A DNA stretch of 64,000 bases from Microbacterium paludicola (lineage in GTDB: Bacteria > Actinomycetota > Actinomycetes > Actinomycetales > Microbacteriaceae), in NCBI RefSeq assembly GCF_015235415.1, contig NZ_JADGLL010000008.1:42432-106431 (forward strand). Direction: 5' to 3'. The position numbers and the translations under genes are program-made. The notes beneath the pieces are model-generated. The model did not search any database and was not told where the DNA came from. It worked only from the letters and a program-made list of their open reading frames with translations. Within the stretch, counting starts at the first letter, position 1; each line of letters begins with the position of its first letter. This document shows positions 16,277 to 25,155 of the stretch, in pieces.

Positions 16277-17248
16277 CTAAGAAGAAGTAGACGTCAGCAC
16301 AAGCCGGGCGCGGGTGACGTCATCCGTCATCTGCTCGATGAGCTTGTCGACGCCTTCGAACGCCACCATGCCGCGGATGCGCGCGACGAATTCGATCTCG
16401 ACCCGGCGGTCGTAGAGGTCGAGGTCGGTCTCGTCGAGGACGTACGCCTCGACCTGGCGCAGCTCGACGTCGTCGAACGTCGGGTTCGTGCCGATCGAGA
16501 TCGCCGCGGGATAACGGACGCCGGATCGCAGCACTCCCTCGGGTGAGCGCTCTATGAGCCAGCCCGCGTAGACGCCGTCGGCGGGCACGTAGCCCTCGGC
16601 ATCGGGCGACAGGTTGGCGGTGGGGAATCCCAGCTGGCGGCCGCGCTCGAGGCCGTGGACGACGTCGCCGGTCACGCTCGGGAAGCGCCCGAGCAGCTTC
16701 GCCGCGCGCTCGACGTCGCCCGCGTCCAGCAGCTCGCGGATCCAGGTGGACGACACCCGGCGGCCATCGCCGGCGCTCACGACGTCGGCGACCTCCTCGA
16801 CCTCGAACCCGAGATCCTCGCCCATCCGCTGCAGCAGAGCGACGTCACCGGTTCCGCCGCGGCCGAACCGGAAGTCGCTGCCGACGAGCACGCGGCGCGC
16901 GTGCAGCCCGGCGACGATCACGCGTCGGACGAAGGCCTCCGGCTCCTCGGCGGCGAGCTCCTCGTCGAAGCGCAGCATGAGCGTGGCGTCGATTCCTGTG
17001 CGTCCGAGCAGGTCTATCTTCTGGTCGACTCCGACGAGGGGGCGGGGGCAGCGTTCGGGCGCGATGATGGCGAGCGGGTTGCGGTCGAACGTCACCGCGA
17101 CGGTGCGCGCGTCGGTCGACGCGGCATCCACCAGCATCTTCTCGATCAGCGCGCGGTGCCCCGCGTGGACGCCGTCGAACTTGCCGATCGCGATCACCGT
17201 CTGGCCGAAGCCGGCCGGGATGTCCTCGACGTTCTCGAACAGGATCAT
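16277..17248 (-). CDS. ribF: Bifunctional riboflavin kinase / FAD synthetase
   Basis: Makes FMN and then FAD from riboflavin. 323 aa, typical. The N-terminal FMN adenylyltransferase domain has GKFDGVHAGHRAL (HxGH-type nucleotide-binding motif), GSDFRFGRGGTGD and the VSSTWIRELL segment. The C-terminal flavokinase domain (from about residue 180) has GRQLGFPTANL and the substrate-binding SIGTNPTF, followed by DLYDRRVEIEFVARIRGM. The ATG at 17246-17248 overlaps the stop of the upstream membrane gene by 4 nt. It ends the truB-to-ribF segment of the translation cluster. No FMN riboswitch is seen in the window. Confidence 0.95.
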   Translation of the reverse strand: MILFENVEDIPAGFGQTVIAIGKFDGVHAGHRALIEKMLVDAASTDARTVAVTFDRNPLAIIAPERCPRPLVGVDQKIDLLGRTGIDATLMLRFDEELAAEEPEAFVRRVIVAGLHARRVLVGSDFRFGRGGTGDVALLQRMGEDLGFEVEEVADVVSAGDGRRVSSTWIRELLDAGDVERAAKLLGRFPSVTGDVVHGLERGRQLGFPTANLSPDAEGYVPADGVYAGWLIERSPEGVLRSGVRYPAAISIGTNPTFDDVELRQVEAYVLDETDLDLYDRRVEIEFVARIRGMVAFEGVDKLIEQMTDDVTRARLVLTSTSS

Positions 17249-17715
17249 CGGGTCGCCTCGACGAGGGACTCGTCGCGCGCGGCGGGCTGGGCGACGCGGT
17301 GGGTGATCAGCCACCAGAGGCCGAAGAACGGCAGCACGAGCGGGATGAAGAGGTACCCGATGCCGTACTGCGACCACACCGTCGGGTGCTGGAACAGCTC
17401 GGGAAGCACGATCGAGAGCGTGCCGATGACCAGCACGCCGACGAGCTCGAACGCGATCGCGACCCACGCGACCGCGTACCAGCCCGAGCGCCGCGAGAAC
17501 ACAAGCGCGAGCGTGGCGAGCACGTAGACCACGGCGGACGCGGCCGACAAGGAGTACGCGAGCGGCGCCTCGTGGAAGCGCTCGGCGATCTGGACGAACG
17601 AGCGCCCCGTGGCGGCGAGCGCCATAACGGCGTAGACGATGACGAGCACCCGGCCGATGCCGGTCATGCGGCGGGCTGGCGTGGGCTGCGAGGACGTTTC
17701 GACGGGCGCGGTCAT
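17245..17715 (-). CDS. Conserved hypothetical four-helix membrane protein
   Basis: 156 aa with four predicted transmembrane segments (about residues 22-40, 53-73, 81-103, 117-138) and charged ends. Translationally coupled to ribF (ATGA overlap). A -10-like TAGACT lies about 10 nt before the ATG, so it may have its own promoter. I do not recognise a family; membrane proteins of this size commonly sit between truB and ribF in Microbacteriaceae. Function unknown. Confidence 0.75.
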   Translation of the reverse strand: MTAPVETSSQPTPARRMTGIGRVLVIVYAVMALAATGRSFVQIAERFHEAPLAYSLSAASAVVYVLATLALVFSRRSGWYAVAWVAIAFELVGVLVIGTLSIVLPELFQHPTVWSQYGIGYLFIPLVLPFFGLWWLITHRVAQPAARDESLVEATR

Positions 17716-17760
17716 AGCGCTGTCCAGTCTAGGCGCGCCATCCCGGGCGCGAGCCGGGGA

Positions 17761-18129
17761 TCAGGCGACCTGGATGGTCCAGATCACCTGCATGCGCCAC
17801 ACCATCACGGCAACGGACAGGGCGACGATGCCCATGATCACTGTGCTCCAGCGGCTGCGCTCGATCAGCGCCCACCCGACGCCGGCGGCGGGAAGCAGCA
17901 CGGCCGAGACGAGGTACGTCCAGAACTCGAGCACGCTGCCCGTGGGCGGGTTGCCGGCGAAGGGCGCCACGATCGCGACGACGACCTGGACGATCAGCAG
18001 CAGCTCGACGAGGGCGAGCGCCCCCACGGTGAGGTCGCTCGGCCGCCTGCCGGCGAGCCCGAGCACAACCCCGAGGAGGCCCGCGGCGACGGCCACAACG
18101 AGCTGGATGACGGTGAACCACAGGATCAC
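17761..18129 (-). CDS. Hypothetical small four-helix membrane protein
   Basis: 122 aa, four hydrophobic segments (about residues 2-26, 37-58, 67-87, 92-110) and very short loops. The ATG overlaps the truB stop by 4 nt (18126-18129), so it is coupled to truB. The gene downstream starts 45 nt after its stop. No recognisable domain; function unknown. Confidence 0.7.
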   Translation of the reverse strand: MILWFTVIQLVVAVAAGLLGVVLGLAGRRPSDLTVGALALVELLLIVQVVVAIVAPFAGNPPTGSVLEFWTYLVSAVLLPAAGVGWALIERSRWSTVIMGIVALSVAVMVWRMQVIWTIQVA

Positions 18130-19025
18130 GCCTGCACCTCCGGCATGTTCATTGCGCTCTTCAGCGCGGCGCCCCGCCGCTCGACGATGCCGACGAGCAC
18201 ACCATCCGGGTCGATCGCCGCCGCGTTCTGCCCCTCGATCCGCGCGGCGGCGCCCTCGAGCCGCTTGCCGTGACGCAGGTCTCGCGCCTCGTCGGCGGTG
18301 ACGTCGAGGCGTCCGAGCACACGGGCGGCGACCTCGGCGGGCTCGAGCAGCGCCGGCTGGTCGGCGAGCGCCTCGAGGTCGTGTGCGTCGGCGAGCGCGA
18401 ACGGGCCGATGCGCGTGCGTCGCAGCATCGTCAGGTGGCCGCCGACGCCGAGGCCCGCTCCGAGGTCCCGCGCGAGCGCCCGGATGTACGTGCCCGACGA
18501 GCAGTCGACGGTCACATCCAGGTCGATGGCGCCGTCCTGCCGCCGCGTGTTGTGCACCTCGAACCGGTCGATCGTCACCTCGCGTGCCTTGAGCTCGACG
18601 TCCTGGCCCGACCGGGCGAGGTCGTACGCGCGCTTGCCGTCCACCTTGATGGCGGAGAACGTGCTCGGGACCTGCGAGATCCGCCCGGTCAGGGCGGCGA
18701 CTCCCGCCGCGATCCGCTCGTCCGTGACCGCGGTCAGCGCCTCCGGATCGGCCGTCGAGACGACCTCTCCCTCGGCGTCGTCCGTCGTGGTCGCCGCGCC
18801 GAGCCGGATCGTCGCGGCGTAGGTCTTGTCCAGGCCGACGAGATACGTCAGCAGGCGGGTCGCTCCCTCGATGCCGAGCACGAGCAGCCCGGTGGCCATC
18901 GGGTCGAGCGTGCCGGCATGGCCGATCTTGCGGGTGCCGAACGCGCGGCGGGAGCGGGCGACCACGTCATGGCTGGTGATCCCGCCCGGCTTGTCGACGA
19001 GCAGGATGCCGGACGCGGGACGCAT
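18126..19025 (-). CDS. truB: tRNA pseudouridine(55) synthase
   Basis: Isomerises U55 in the T-loop of tRNAs. 299 aa. The N-terminus GILLVDKPGGITSHDVV, the GHAGTLDPMATGLL block containing the catalytic aspartate, KTYAATIRLG, and the SSGTYIRALARDLG motif are all present. A C-terminal PUA-like segment (about residues 235-299) follows. The ATG at 19023-19025 lies 7 nt after TACCCT (19033-19038, minus), so this gene begins a transcript that continues into the two small membrane genes and probably ribF. In most relatives truB directly follows rbfA; here mutY, a GNAT gene and a lipoprotein intervene. Confidence 0.95.
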   Translation of the reverse strand: MRPASGILLVDKPGGITSHDVVARSRRAFGTRKIGHAGTLDPMATGLLVLGIEGATRLLTYLVGLDKTYAATIRLGAATTTDDAEGEVVSTADPEALTAVTDERIAAGVAALTGRISQVPSTFSAIKVDGKRAYDLARSGQDVELKAREVTIDRFEVHNTRRQDGAIDLDVTVDCSSGTYIRALARDLGAGLGVGGHLTMLRRTRIGPFALADAHDLEALADQPALLEPAEVAARVLGRLDVTADEARDLRHGKRLEGAAARIEGQNAAAIDPDGVLVGIVERRGAALKSAMNMPEVQA

Positions 19026-19067
19026 ACCCTCCAGGGTACGTGCCCCGCGCCGCGGCGCCGATGCAGC

Positions 19068-19745
19068 TCAGCAGTGCTCGTACGGGACGGTGCCGAGGCT
19101 GTTGACAGAGATGAGATCGATGAACTCCCCGTCGGCGGCGAAGTACATCGCGTTGCCGGCGGCATCGGCGTCGACCACCAGGTAGGGGTGACCCGCGATC
19201 GGCTGCTCACCCTCCATCGCGTCGGGATAGGCCGCGCGCACATCCGCGAACGTGCTCTGCACCGTGATCCCCTCCGCGGTGGCAGGTCCGGCCGTCGCCA
19301 CCTCGGGCAGCGCCGACACCGAGATGTCGGCGGTGACTCCGTCGTAGTTCCACGCGTACATCTCGACCCCGGCCTCCAGGGGCGCGCCGACGAACGCCGC
19401 GCAGCCCTCCGTGGCCCCGGCGTTGCTCGTGTCCCAGCCGAGCTCCTCCGCGAGCGCGACGGTCTCCTCCCACGGCATTCCGAGCTCGAACGGCCCGACG
19501 GCCTCCTCCGAGATGGTCCACGACTCGACGTCGCCCGGCTCCTGCGGCTGCTGCGATGGCTCGGTGGTCTCGGTCGGCGTCGGCTCCGTGCTCGGTGTCT
19601 CGACCGGAGCGCTGGTCTCGGGAGCGGGCGTCGACGTGGCCGTCGCTCCCGGGGCCTCGACCGGCGTGGAGCAGCCGGCGAGGGCCAGCAGACAGATCGC
19701 GCCGCCGAGGATCACGGCGGGGCGACGCGTGCGGATGTCGTTCAT
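19068..19745 (-). CDS. Putative lipoprotein of unknown function
   Basis: 225 aa. The signal peptide ends in lipobox LAGC (Cys25), then a Thr/Pro/Glu-rich linker to about residue 70, then a folded region with two further cysteines (Cys114 and the last residue, Cys225). A leadered start with AGGGGGAAACC before the ATG at 19743-19745 is clear. Exported and membrane-anchored; the domain resembles many short uncharacterised actinobacterial lipoproteins. No function can be assigned. Confidence 0.75.
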   Translation of the reverse strand: MNDIRTRRPAVILGGAICLLALAGCSTPVEAPGATATSTPAPETSAPVETPSTEPTPTETTEPSQQPQEPGDVESWTISEEAVGPFELGMPWEETVALAEELGWDTSNAGATEGCAAFVGAPLEAGVEMYAWNYDGVTADISVSALPEVATAGPATAEGITVQSTFADVRAAYPDAMEGEQPIAGHPYLVVDADAAGNAMYFAADGEFIDLISVNSLGTVPYEHC

Positions 19746-19864
19746 GGTTTCCCCCTTGGGTGGGCGTCACTTCGCGCGACGATGCTTCATCTGGTCTTGC
19801 TCCGCAACCCCTGCGCCCTTCACGCCGGGCCGTCACGGTTGCGTAACGCCCCTAGGCTGAATCG

Positions 19865-20296
19865 GTGCTCGAGTATCACTCCGCCCCGACCGCCGACCTG
19901 CCCGCCCTCACGCTCTACGCCATCCTGCGGCTGCGGGTCGACGTGTTCGTCGTCGAGCAGGAGTGCGCGTATCCCGAGCTCGACGGCCGCGACGTCGAGC
20001 CCACCGCGATCCAGTTCTGGGCGACCGACGGCACCGAGGTCGCCGCGACGCTGCGGCTGCTGACCGACGGTCCGGATCGGCGGATCGGCCGCGTCGCCAC
20101 GGCTGTCAGCGCGCGCGGCAAGGGCGTCGCCGCCGAGCTCATGCGTCGCGCGCTGGAGCTGTGCGAGGGACACACCGTGCGGCTCGACGCGCAGGCGCAC
20201 CTCGCCGGCTGGTACGCCCGCTTCGGGTTCGCGACCGACGGACCGGAGTTCCTCGAGGACGGCATCCCCCACGTCCCGATGATCCGGACCGTCTGA
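19865..20296 (+). CDS. GNAT family N-acetyltransferase, ElaA-like
   Basis: 143 aa. The ElaA-type N-terminus LYAILRLRVDVFVVEQECAYPELDGRD is followed by the acetyl-CoA binding motif A, RVATAVSARGKGVAAELM, and WYARFGFATDGPEFLEDGIPHVPM at the end, all characteristic of the ElaA subfamily. Substrate unknown. The start is a GTG at 19865-19867, placed 6 nt after TAGGCT (19853-19858), a leaderless arrangement. It is divergent from the lipoprotein gene and 38 nt upstream of mutY, which has its own -10 hexamer. Confidence 0.87.
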   Translation: MLEYHSAPTADLPALTLYAILRLRVDVFVVEQECAYPELDGRDVEPTAIQFWATDGTEVAATLRLLTDGPDRRIGRVATAVSARGKGVAAELMRRALELCEGHTVRLDAQAHLAGWYARFGFATDGPEFLEDGIPHVPMIRTV

Positions 20297-20334
20297 ACCT
20301 CATCCGCTCGAGGGCGCCCGCCTACGCTGGAGGG

Positions 20335-21204
20335 ATGCCCGCTCATCCGCTCGCCGCGCGCCTGATCCCCTGGTACGCGCGCGAGAAGCGCGACCTGCCG
20401 TGGCGGGCGCCGGGGTTCGGCGCGTGGGGTGTGCTCGTCAGCGAGTTCATGCTGCAGCAGACGCCCGTCGCCCGCGTCATCCCGCGGCTCGAGGCGTGGC
20501 TCGAGCGCTGGCCGACACCCGCAGCGCTTGCCGCGGATGCGCCGGCCGAGGCAGTGAAGCAGTGGGCGAACCTCGGCTACCCGCGGCGCGCGCTGTGGCT
20601 GCACCGGGCCGCGGCGGAGATCCGCGACCGGCACAACGGCGTTGTGCCGCGGGACGTCGACGCGCTGCTCGCACTCACCGGCATCGGCGATTACACAGCG
20701 CGCGCCGTGGCGGCCTTCGCGTACGGCGACCGTCACCCCGTTGTCGACACGAACACGCGCCGGGTGATCGCGCGCGCCGTGCACGGACGCGCCCAGCCAG
20801 CGGCCCCCAGCCGGCGCGACCTCGACGACATGGCTGCGCTTCTGCCCGTGGCCGAAGCCGAGGCGGCGGTCGTCAACGCGGCGACGATGGAGCTCGGCGC
20901 CGTGATCTGCACCGCCCGGTCACCGCGGTGCGACGAGTGCCCAGTGCGCGACCTGTGTGCCTGGCTGAACGCCGGGCGTCCGGAGACCCCGGACCTGCGG
21001 CGCCGCCAGGCGAAGTACGAGGGAAGCGATCGCCAGGCCCGCGGCGCTGTCCTGCGCGCGCTGCGGGACGGCGGAGCACTCCCCCAGGAGGCGGTGCTGC
21101 CCGACTGGCCGGATGCGCTCCAGCGCGACCGGGCGATCCTGAGCCTGCTCGACGACGGCCTCGTGGAGACCGAGGACGGCGTGCTTCACCTGCCGCGGAG
21201 CTGA
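20335..21204 (+). CDS. mutY: A/G-specific adenine glycosylase
   Basis: Base-excision repair enzyme removing adenine opposite 8-oxoguanine. 289 aa. The catalytic glutamate is in SEFMLQQTPV, the helix-hairpin-helix is LLALTGIGDYTARAV, the catalytic aspartate is in VVDTNTRRV, and a [4Fe-4S] loop C-X6-C-X2-C-X5-C (CTARSPRCDECPVRDLC) is complete. Only about 70 residues follow the cluster, so most of the NUDIX-like 8-oxoG-recognition domain of E. coli MutY is missing; short MutY forms are usual in actinobacteria. The start at 20335 is supported by TACGCT (20323-20328) 6 nt upstream and is preferred over an in-frame extension into the GNAT gene. Confidence 0.93.
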   Translation: MPAHPLAARLIPWYAREKRDLPWRAPGFGAWGVLVSEFMLQQTPVARVIPRLEAWLERWPTPAALAADAPAEAVKQWANLGYPRRALWLHRAAAEIRDRHNGVVPRDVDALLALTGIGDYTARAVAAFAYGDRHPVVDTNTRRVIARAVHGRAQPAAPSRRDLDDMAALLPVAEAEAAVVNAATMELGAVICTARSPRCDECPVRDLCAWLNAGRPETPDLRRRQAKYEGSDRQARGAVLRALRDGGALPQEAVLPDWPDALQRDRAILSLLDDGLVETEDGVLHLPRS

Positions 21205-21213
21205 CGCCCCGCG

Positions 21214-21654
21214 TCAGTCCTCGTCGTCGTCGGCCTCGCGCGGCTTGACGTAGGGATCCGCGTCGCCGGCGTACTGTGCCGCCGCGGCGATCCCCGCCAC
21301 CGCCTCGTCGCGCTCGCGCGCCTGACGCAGCAGGTCGTCGAGGTGCCCGGCCGTCTCGGGAAGCGCATCCGGGATGAACTCCAGCGTGGGAGTCAGGCGC
21401 GTGTTGAGCTGGCGCCCCACCTCGGTGCGGAGCATCCCGGTCGCGGCCTTCAACGCGGCGGCGCTCGACTCGCGCTCCTCGTCGGAGCCGTACACCGTGT
21501 AGAACACCGACGCGTGCTGCAGGTCGCCCGTCACGCGCACCTCGGTGATCGTCACGAAGCCGAGCCGCGGGTCGCGCAGTCCCTTGTCGAGCCGCTCCGC
21601 CAGGATCACCCGGATCCGGTCCGAGAGCCTCGCCTGTCGTTCGTGACCAGCCAT
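21214..21654 (-). CDS. rbfA: 30S ribosome-binding factor A
   Basis: Late 30S assembly factor of KH-like fold that binds 16S rRNA helix 1. 146 aa. The N-terminal SDRIRVILAERLDKGLRDPRLGFVTIT and the HASVFYTVYG strand are diagnostic, followed by LRTEVGRQLNTRLTPTLEFIPD. The acidic tail (EADDDED) is typical of actinobacteria. AGGAGGA precedes the ATG at 21652-21654. It follows infB on the same strand with a hairpin between them, and converges with mutY (9-nt gap). Confidence 0.95.
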   Translation of the reverse strand: MAGHERQARLSDRIRVILAERLDKGLRDPRLGFVTITEVRVTGDLQHASVFYTVYGSDEERESSAAALKAATGMLRTEVGRQLNTRLTPTLEFIPDALPETAGHLDDLLRQARERDEAVAGIAAAAQYAGDADPYVKPREADDDED

Positions 21655-21711
21655 GGTGTCCTCCTCCTACGTGCCCCCGTCGAGGACGAGGTGCGTTGCT
21701 TCGTAACGAAG

Positions 21712-21749
21712 TGGCCCCGGTGGGCGGCCGGAGCCACCCACCAGGGCCA
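21712..21749 (-). terminator. Intercistronic hairpin between infB and rbfA
   Basis: 13-bp stem with one mismatch (21712-21724 with 21737-21749), 12-nt loop, about 20 nt after the infB stop. On the minus strand only a weak T-rich stretch follows, so partial termination or mRNA processing that lowers rbfA output is more likely than full termination. Confidence 0.5.
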
Positions 21750-21769
21750 GTTTCTCAGAGCCCGCTCCG

Positions 21770-24520
21770 TCAGGAGCGCGGCTTCTCGACCATCTCGGTC
21801 GTCTCGATCTCGTCGCCGATCTGGATGTCGTTGAACTTGCCGAGGCCGATACCGGCCTCGTAGTCCGTGCGCACCTCGGTGACGTCGTCCTTGAAGCGAC
21901 GCAGCGACTCGATCGCCAGGCCGTCGGCCACCACAACGCCGTCGCGGATGACCCGCGCCTTGGCGTTGCGGGTGATCGTGCCCGAACGGACGATGACACC
22001 GGCGATGTTGCCGAACTTGGAGGAGCGGAAGACCTCGCGGATCTCCGCAACGCCCGACTGCTTCTCCTCGAACTCCGGCTTGAGCATGCCCTTGAGGGAC
22101 TGCTCGACGTCGTCGATCGCGTTGTAGATGACCGAGTAGAACCGGATGTCCACGCCCTCACGGGACGCGGCCTCGCGGGCCTTCGCATCTGGACGGACGT
22201 TGAAGCCGATGACGATCGCGTTGTCGATCGTCGCCAGGTTCACATCCGACTCGGTGACGGCACCCACACCGCGGTGGATGATGCGCAGCTGGACGCTGTC
22301 GTCGACCTCGATCTTGAGCAGCGACTCCTCGAGCGCCTCGACGGCACCCGACACGTCGCCCTTGATGATGAGGTTGAGCGACTCGACCTTGCCCTCTTCG
22401 AGAGCGCGGGTGAAGTCCTCGAGCGACATGCGCTTGCGGGCCTTGGCCAGCTGGGCGTTGCGCTCGGCGGCCTCACGCTTCTCGGCGATCTGGCGGGCGG
22501 TGCGGTCCTCTTCGGTCACGATGAACGTGTCGCCGGCGCGCGGCACCGAGTTCAGACCCTGCACCTGCACGGGACGCGAAGGCCAGGCCTCCTCGACGTG
22601 GTCGCCGTTCTCGTCGATCATGGCGCGCACACGGCCGTAGGCAGTGCCCGCGACGATCGCGTCGCCGACGCGCAGCGTTCCCGACTGGATGAGCACCGTG
22701 GCAACCGAACCGCGGCCCTTGTCGAGCTTCGCCTCGATCGCGACACCGCGCGCGGCCTTGTTCGGGTTGGCCGTGAGGTCCAGACCCGCGTCGGCCGTGA
22801 GCAGCACGGCGTCGAGCAGGTCCTGGATGCCGGTGCCCTGGCGGGCCGACACGTCGACGAACATGACGTCGCCGCCGTACTCCTCGGCGACGAGGCCGTA
22901 CTCGGTGAGCTGCTGACGCACCTTGGCGGGGTTCGCCTCCGGCTTGTCGACCTTGTTCACCGCGACGACGATCGGCACACCGGCGGCCTGGGCGTGGTTC
23001 AGCGCCTCGACCGTCTGCGGCATGATGCCGTCGTCAGCCGCGACCACGAGGATCGCGATGTCGGTCACCTGCGCACCACGGGCACGCATGGCGGTGAACG
23101 CCTCGTGACCCGGGGTGTCGATGAAGGTGATCGCGCGCTCGATCTCCTCGTGCTCGGTCCAGATCTGGTACGCACCGATGTGCTGGGTGATGCCACCGGC
23201 CTCACCCTCGACCACATTGGTCTTCCGGATCGCGTCGAGCAGTCGCGTCTTACCGTGATCGACGTGGCCCATGACGGTCACGACCGGCGGACGGATCTCG
23301 AGGTCGTCCTCGTCCTCATCCAGCAGCTCCTGCTCGAGGTCGAGACCGAAGCCCTCGAGGAGCTCCTTGTCCTCGTCCTCGGGCGAGACCATCTGGATCT
23401 TGTAGCCGAGCTCCTCGCCCAGCACCTCGAACGTGGCCTCGTCGAGCGACTCGGTCGCGGTCGCCATCTCACCCAGGTTGAACAGGATGGTGACGAGCGT
23501 TCCGGGCTGCACGACGTAGCCGCGCAGGGCCTCGAGCTTGTCGGCGAAGTCCGAGATGGACGCGCCGCGGCGGAGACGGATGACCTCGCCGTTGCCCTTC
23601 TGGACGTTGACGCCGCCGACGACGGGCGCCGACCGCATCTCGAATTCCTGGCGCTTCGCGCGACGCGACTTGCGCTGCTTCGACTTGCCGCCGCCCTTGC
23701 CGAACGCGCCGGCCGTGCCGCCGCGTCCGCGGCCGCCGGGGCCGGGACGACCGGGGAAGCCGCCGCCGGGCGCGCCACCGGGCGCACCGCCGGGACGGAA
23801 GCCGCCGCCACCACCGGGACGACCGGGACCACCCGGACGCTGCTGGAACGGCGCGCCGGGACGACCGCCGCCGCCACCGGGACGACCCGGACGACCGGCG
23901 CCGCCGGGACCACCGGGGCGCGGGGCACCCGGACGGGGTGCACCGGGACGCGGCGGCTGGGGCTTCGGGATGTTGCCGGGCGACGGGCGCTGGCCCATGC
24001 CCTGCGCGGAAGCGAAGGGGTTGTTGCCGGGACGCGGGCCGGCGGGGCGCTGCCCCATGCCCTGCGCCGAGGCGAACGGGTTGTTGCCGGGACGCGGGCC
24101 ACCGGGCTTGGGCGCGGGGCGCGGGCCACCGGGCTTGGGCGCGTCGGACGGCGCAGCCGCGGCCGGCTTCTCCGCCGCCGGGGCCGAAGCCGGAGCCGGG
24201 GTGGAAGCCGGAGCCGGCGCGGGCGCAGCAGGCGCCTGCTCGGCCTTGGGTGCCGCCGGCTTGGCCGGGGCGCCGGGCTTCGCCGAGGTCGCGCGGGCCG
24301 GACCGGGGCGACCGGCGGGCTTCGCCGGAGCCGCGGGCTTGTCGGCCGAGGGCTTCGCCCCATCGGCCTCGAAGGCGGCGCGCAGCTTGCGCGCGACCGG
24401 CGGCTCGATCGTCGACGACGGGCTCTTCACGAACTCGCCGAGCTCCTTGAGCTTCGCCAGGGCGACCTTGCTGTCGACGCCGATCTCCGCAGCGATCTCA
24501 TGTACGCGTGGTTTTGCCAC
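21770..24520 (-). CDS. infB: Translation initiation factor IF-2
   Basis: GTPase that brings initiator tRNA to the 30S subunit. 916 aa. An N-terminal IF2_N helix bundle (about residues 1-52) is followed by a long low-complexity linker (about 55-290) rich in Pro/Ala/Gly/Arg, including two near-identical [23 protein letters not shown] repeats and many RPGG units. The G domain begins near residue 411 with [12 protein letters not shown], then DTPGHEAF and NKVDKP; domains II-IV follow to the end. AGGAGAA precedes the ATG at 24518-24520. The linker length and composition are typical of high-GC actinobacteria. Confidence 0.97.
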   Translation of the reverse strand: MAKPRVHEIAAEIGVDSKVALAKLKELGEFVKSPSSTIEPPVARKLRAAFEADGAKPSADKPAAPAKPAGRPGPARATSAKPGAPAKPAAPKAEQAPAAPAPAPASTPAPASAPAAEKPAAAAPSDAPKPGGPRPAPKPGGPRPGNNPFASAQGMGQRPAGPRPGNNPFASAQGMGQRPSPGNIPKPQPPRPGAPRPGAPRPGGPGGAGRPGRPGGGGGRPGAPFQQRPGGPGRPGGGGGFRPGGAPGGAPGGGFPGRPGPGGRGRGGTAGAFGKGGGKSKQRKSRRAKRQEFEMRSAPVVGGVNVQKGNGEVIRLRRGASISDFADKLEALRGYVVQPGTLVTILFNLGEMATATESLDEATFEVLGEELGYKIQMVSPEDEDKELLEGFGLDLEQELLDEDEDDLEIRPPVVTVMGHVDHGKTRLLDAIRKTNVVEGEAGGITQHIGAYQIWTEHEEIERAITFIDTPGHEAFTAMRARGAQVTDIAILVVAADDGIMPQTVEALNHAQAAGVPIVVAVNKVDKPEANPAKVRQQLTEYGLVAEEYGGDVMFVDVSARQGTGIQDLLDAVLLTADAGLDLTANPNKAARGVAIEAKLDKGRGSVATVLIQSGTLRVGDAIVAGTAYGRVRAMIDENGDHVEEAWPSRPVQVQGLNSVPRAGDTFIVTEEDRTARQIAEKREAAERNAQLAKARKRMSLEDFTRALEEGKVESLNLIIKGDVSGAVEALEESLLKIEVDDSVQLRIIHRGVGAVTESDVNLATIDNAIVIGFNVRPDAKAREAASREGVDIRFYSVIYNAIDDVEQSLKGMLKPEFEEKQSGVAEIREVFRSSKFGNIAGVIVRSGTITRNAKARVIRDGVVVADGLAIESLRRFKDDVTEVRTDYEAGIGLGKFNDIQIGDEIETTEMVEKPRS

Positions 24521-24579
24521 AATTCTCCTGTCTGGGCGGCCTGCCCCGGACAGGGCAGACCTCTAAAGGCGGACGGGTC

Positions 24580-24852
24580 TCATTTCGAGCCGTTCACTTT
24601 GTTTCCATAGCCGTTCAGCCATTCCTCGAAGGTCTGCGTGTCAAGCGGGCCCGACACACGCAATGCTCGTCCGAAGGCGCGGCGCCTGAGGGCGTTCTCC
24701 GCGCACTCGCGAGAGGGATGAAGCCACGCGCCCCGCCCGGGAGCCGCCTTCCGCTCATCGATGACAAGCTCGAGACCGCGCGAAACAACTCTGATCAGAG
24801 CGGTTCGGGGGGCACGCGTGCGACAGCCGACGCACGTCCGTACGGGTTCCAT
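24580..24852 (-). CDS. ylxR: YlxR family RNA-binding protein (DUF448)
   Basis: 90 aa. The diagnostic RTCVGCRTRAPR motif at residues 5-16 and the GRGAWLHPSRECAENALRRRAFGRAL block are intact. Family members bind RNA or nucleoid and sit between nusA and infB, as here; YlxR has been linked to RNase P regulation in other bacteria. The ATG at 24850-24852 has GAGGTG upstream and starts directly at the conserved domain; an in-frame extension to 25077 runs through repeat-like intergenic sequence and is rejected. Confidence 0.9.
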   Translation of the reverse strand: MEPVRTCVGCRTRAPRTALIRVVSRGLELVIDERKAAPGRGAWLHPSRECAENALRRRAFGRALRVSGPLDTQTFEEWLNGYGNKVNGSK

Positions 24853-25155
24853 GTTACACCTCTGTCTCTGCTCACGCGGTCGCACGCTGCGGGGCCGCAA
24901 GCGGCGCCCTGGCGAGCGAGGCTGGTCGCTCCGCTCCCAGCGAGCGTGAGGTGGCGGGCGCATGAGCGCCCGCACGCTCGCTTCGCTCGCACAAGGGTAG
25001 AACCCACGAATGACAGGCTCAGGCGCTCCGCGGGAGGCAGCGCTTCGCGCTGCGGGGTCGCTTCGCTCCACGCTCACTTCGTTCGCAGCGAGATGGTTGC
25101 GTTCACAGACGGCGCCCCGCGCTCGCCGCCGGGGTGCTTGCGGCCGTCGAAGCCG
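24853..25155. repeat. Repeat-like intergenic region between nusA and ylxR
   Basis: 303 bp without a gene, unusually long for the nusA-ylxR junction. It carries CACGCTCGCTTCGCTCGCAC (24971-24990 area), closely matched by CACGCTCGCTGCGCTCGCAC near 49871-49890, and TCGCTTCGCTCCACGCTCACTTCGTTCGCAG near 25060-25090, which is the end of the R1 repeat. Both are insertions of the window-wide REP-like families into the translation operon. Confidence 0.65.
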
